Assembly: GCA_905250075.1 (NCBI GenBank) | Contig: CAJNOP010000002.1 | Location: 5,383,565-5,447,564, forward strand | DNA: 64,000 nucleotides | Reading direction: 5' to 3' | Source: Rotaria sp. Silwood1 | Lineage: Eukaryota; Rotifera; Eurotatoria; Philodinida; Philodinidae | Shown here: positions 62,932 through 64,000 of the stretch, piece after piece | How positions within the stretch are numbered: the first letter of the stretch is position 1 | Layout of the letters: every line of letters starts with the position of its first letter | Program-made: the position numbers and the translations under genes | Notes under the pieces: generated by a model | Databases searched by the model: none | The model's input: only the letters and a program-made list of their open reading frames with translations | What the model was told of the DNA's origin: nothing

Positions 62932-64000
62932 AAAAACACTTATCCAGGATTTTTCTTTTTATTCAAATTTTTTTTTTTATATTTTGAATAATAAATAACG
63001 TTTGATTCATATGACGTATATTGATTAAAATGAACTAATTATTTAATCGTCATTCGTTTTAATGTTTCCGAGTGAAAGAAAAATAAGTCATTTGTTGACA
63101 ATACTTTTAATGGTACTCAAATATAAATACAAGAAAAAAAAAAGAAGACATACGATAATGAGTATTTTAATGAAGAAACAAAATTTCTTTCCACGTTTAA
63201 TATGAAATATAATGTTATTTGCAAAGCTTCTTTTTTTTCTAATAGATCACTGGTATAGTTATATGTGATGTTTGACAATTAGAATTTATGTGTATAATAG
63301 TTTTCTTCAATTGCAAGAAAAAAAAAAAGTTTCTTTATCAATGTCTATCTAAGAAAACTTTATGTATATAGATATGAGTTTAATTAATTATGAAGATAGC
63401 ATCAAATGCGTGTAAACATTTTATGTATACTTCTTTACATCATTTTACTTGGTAGTTGGATGTCATAAAAATGTCACTAATATTCATCAAAAATAGAATA
63501 GAAAAAAAAAGGTTGATAATGAAGAACTAGAAGAAGAGAGAATAGAATAATTTCTTTAATACTTATTAAAAGAACAATAACTGAGAAAATAGACAAAATA
63601 ATTTTCTTATTTTATGGAACATTCTTTCTTGTTCTACTTCTACTATATTCTCTTGTTTTTTTTTTCTGTTTTTACCCATATAAAAAATATTTTATCAGCA
63701 GTCAAAAATAATATTTGTTTGTAACGGAAATGTTTTTCATGACAGATGGTTTAGGAATGTGAACTATAAAACAGAGTTCAAAGTACTTTTGTGTAGTTAT
63801 ATATAAAACAACTGCTTCCTAATTTTTGTTTCAAGGCTTGGATAGATTAACGAACAGGTGAATATATTAGAATATCAACTATATGATTTAAACATAAAAC
63901 AATATTGTATGCTCTTGTTTTTATTTTAAGCACTATTTCAGTTTACAGAAAATGAGCCTACGATGATCAAATGTCAGACATATAGGAGATAAATAATGCT
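62932..64000. other. IQCG 3' flank to window end
   Basis: The IQCG 3' UTR with its polyadenylation signal, then AT-rich sequence rich in A and T homopolymers. No further gene is seen before the window ends. Confidence 0.5.

Overview
This is about 64 kb of a very AT-rich animal nuclear genome. The genes have many short exons, most introns are about 40-80 bp with GT..AG borders, and intergenic DNA is full of simple repeats and small transposon remnants. Gene content (LRP2-binding protein, GM2 activator, quiescin sulfhydryl oxidase, a peptide-type GPCR, mitochondrial ATP synthase beta, the axonemal protein IQCG/DRC9) is metazoan and includes a ciliary gene. Tiny introns, splice-acceptor-like sites just upstream of several start codons, and a short TGTGGG-like interstitial tract suggest a rotifer, most likely bdelloid. 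That assignment is inference; no species is claimed.

Layout. 2.3-4.6 kb (+): nine-exon LRP2BP-like gene with a Tc1/mariner MITE in intron 4. 9.6-10.4 kb (+): four-exon GM2-activator-like lipid-binding protein. 11.05-16.3 kb (+): nine-exon QSOX-like sulfhydryl oxidase whose 3.1 kb sixth intron holds a foldback element and a complete-ended but dead mariner relic. 17.8-18.8 and 23.9-24.9 kb (+): two tandem paralogues of a small SAM-like-domain protein, about 5 kb apart, with a second kind of mariner relic between them. 25-40 kb: a gene desert with a hAT foldback MITE, a LINE tail, two more foldback elements, dispersed repeats and simple repeats. 40.4-42.9 kb (+): three-exon GPCR with a 10-N assembly gap in a poly-asparagine tract. 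43.4-45.2 kb: mariner relic and an inverted pair of a dispersed repeat. 46.6-47.3 kb (-): a single-exon secreted or anchored cysteine-rich protein. 51.3-52.5 kb: a near-perfect palindrome with 448 bp arms, beside a 0.6 kb internally deleted piggyBac (52.6-53.2 kb). 55.2-57.4 kb (-): ATP synthase beta, head to head across about 0.4 kb with IQCG (57.8-62.9 kb, +).

The host genes do not form an obvious pathway. LRP2BP, GM2A and QSOX share only a broad link to endocytic or secretory compartments. ATP synthase beta and IQCG share a short, potentially bidirectional promoter. The main unusual theme is the number of inverted-repeat DNA elements: at least ten, from several superfamilies and of clearly different ages. 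All repeat boundaries and exon joins were read by eye.
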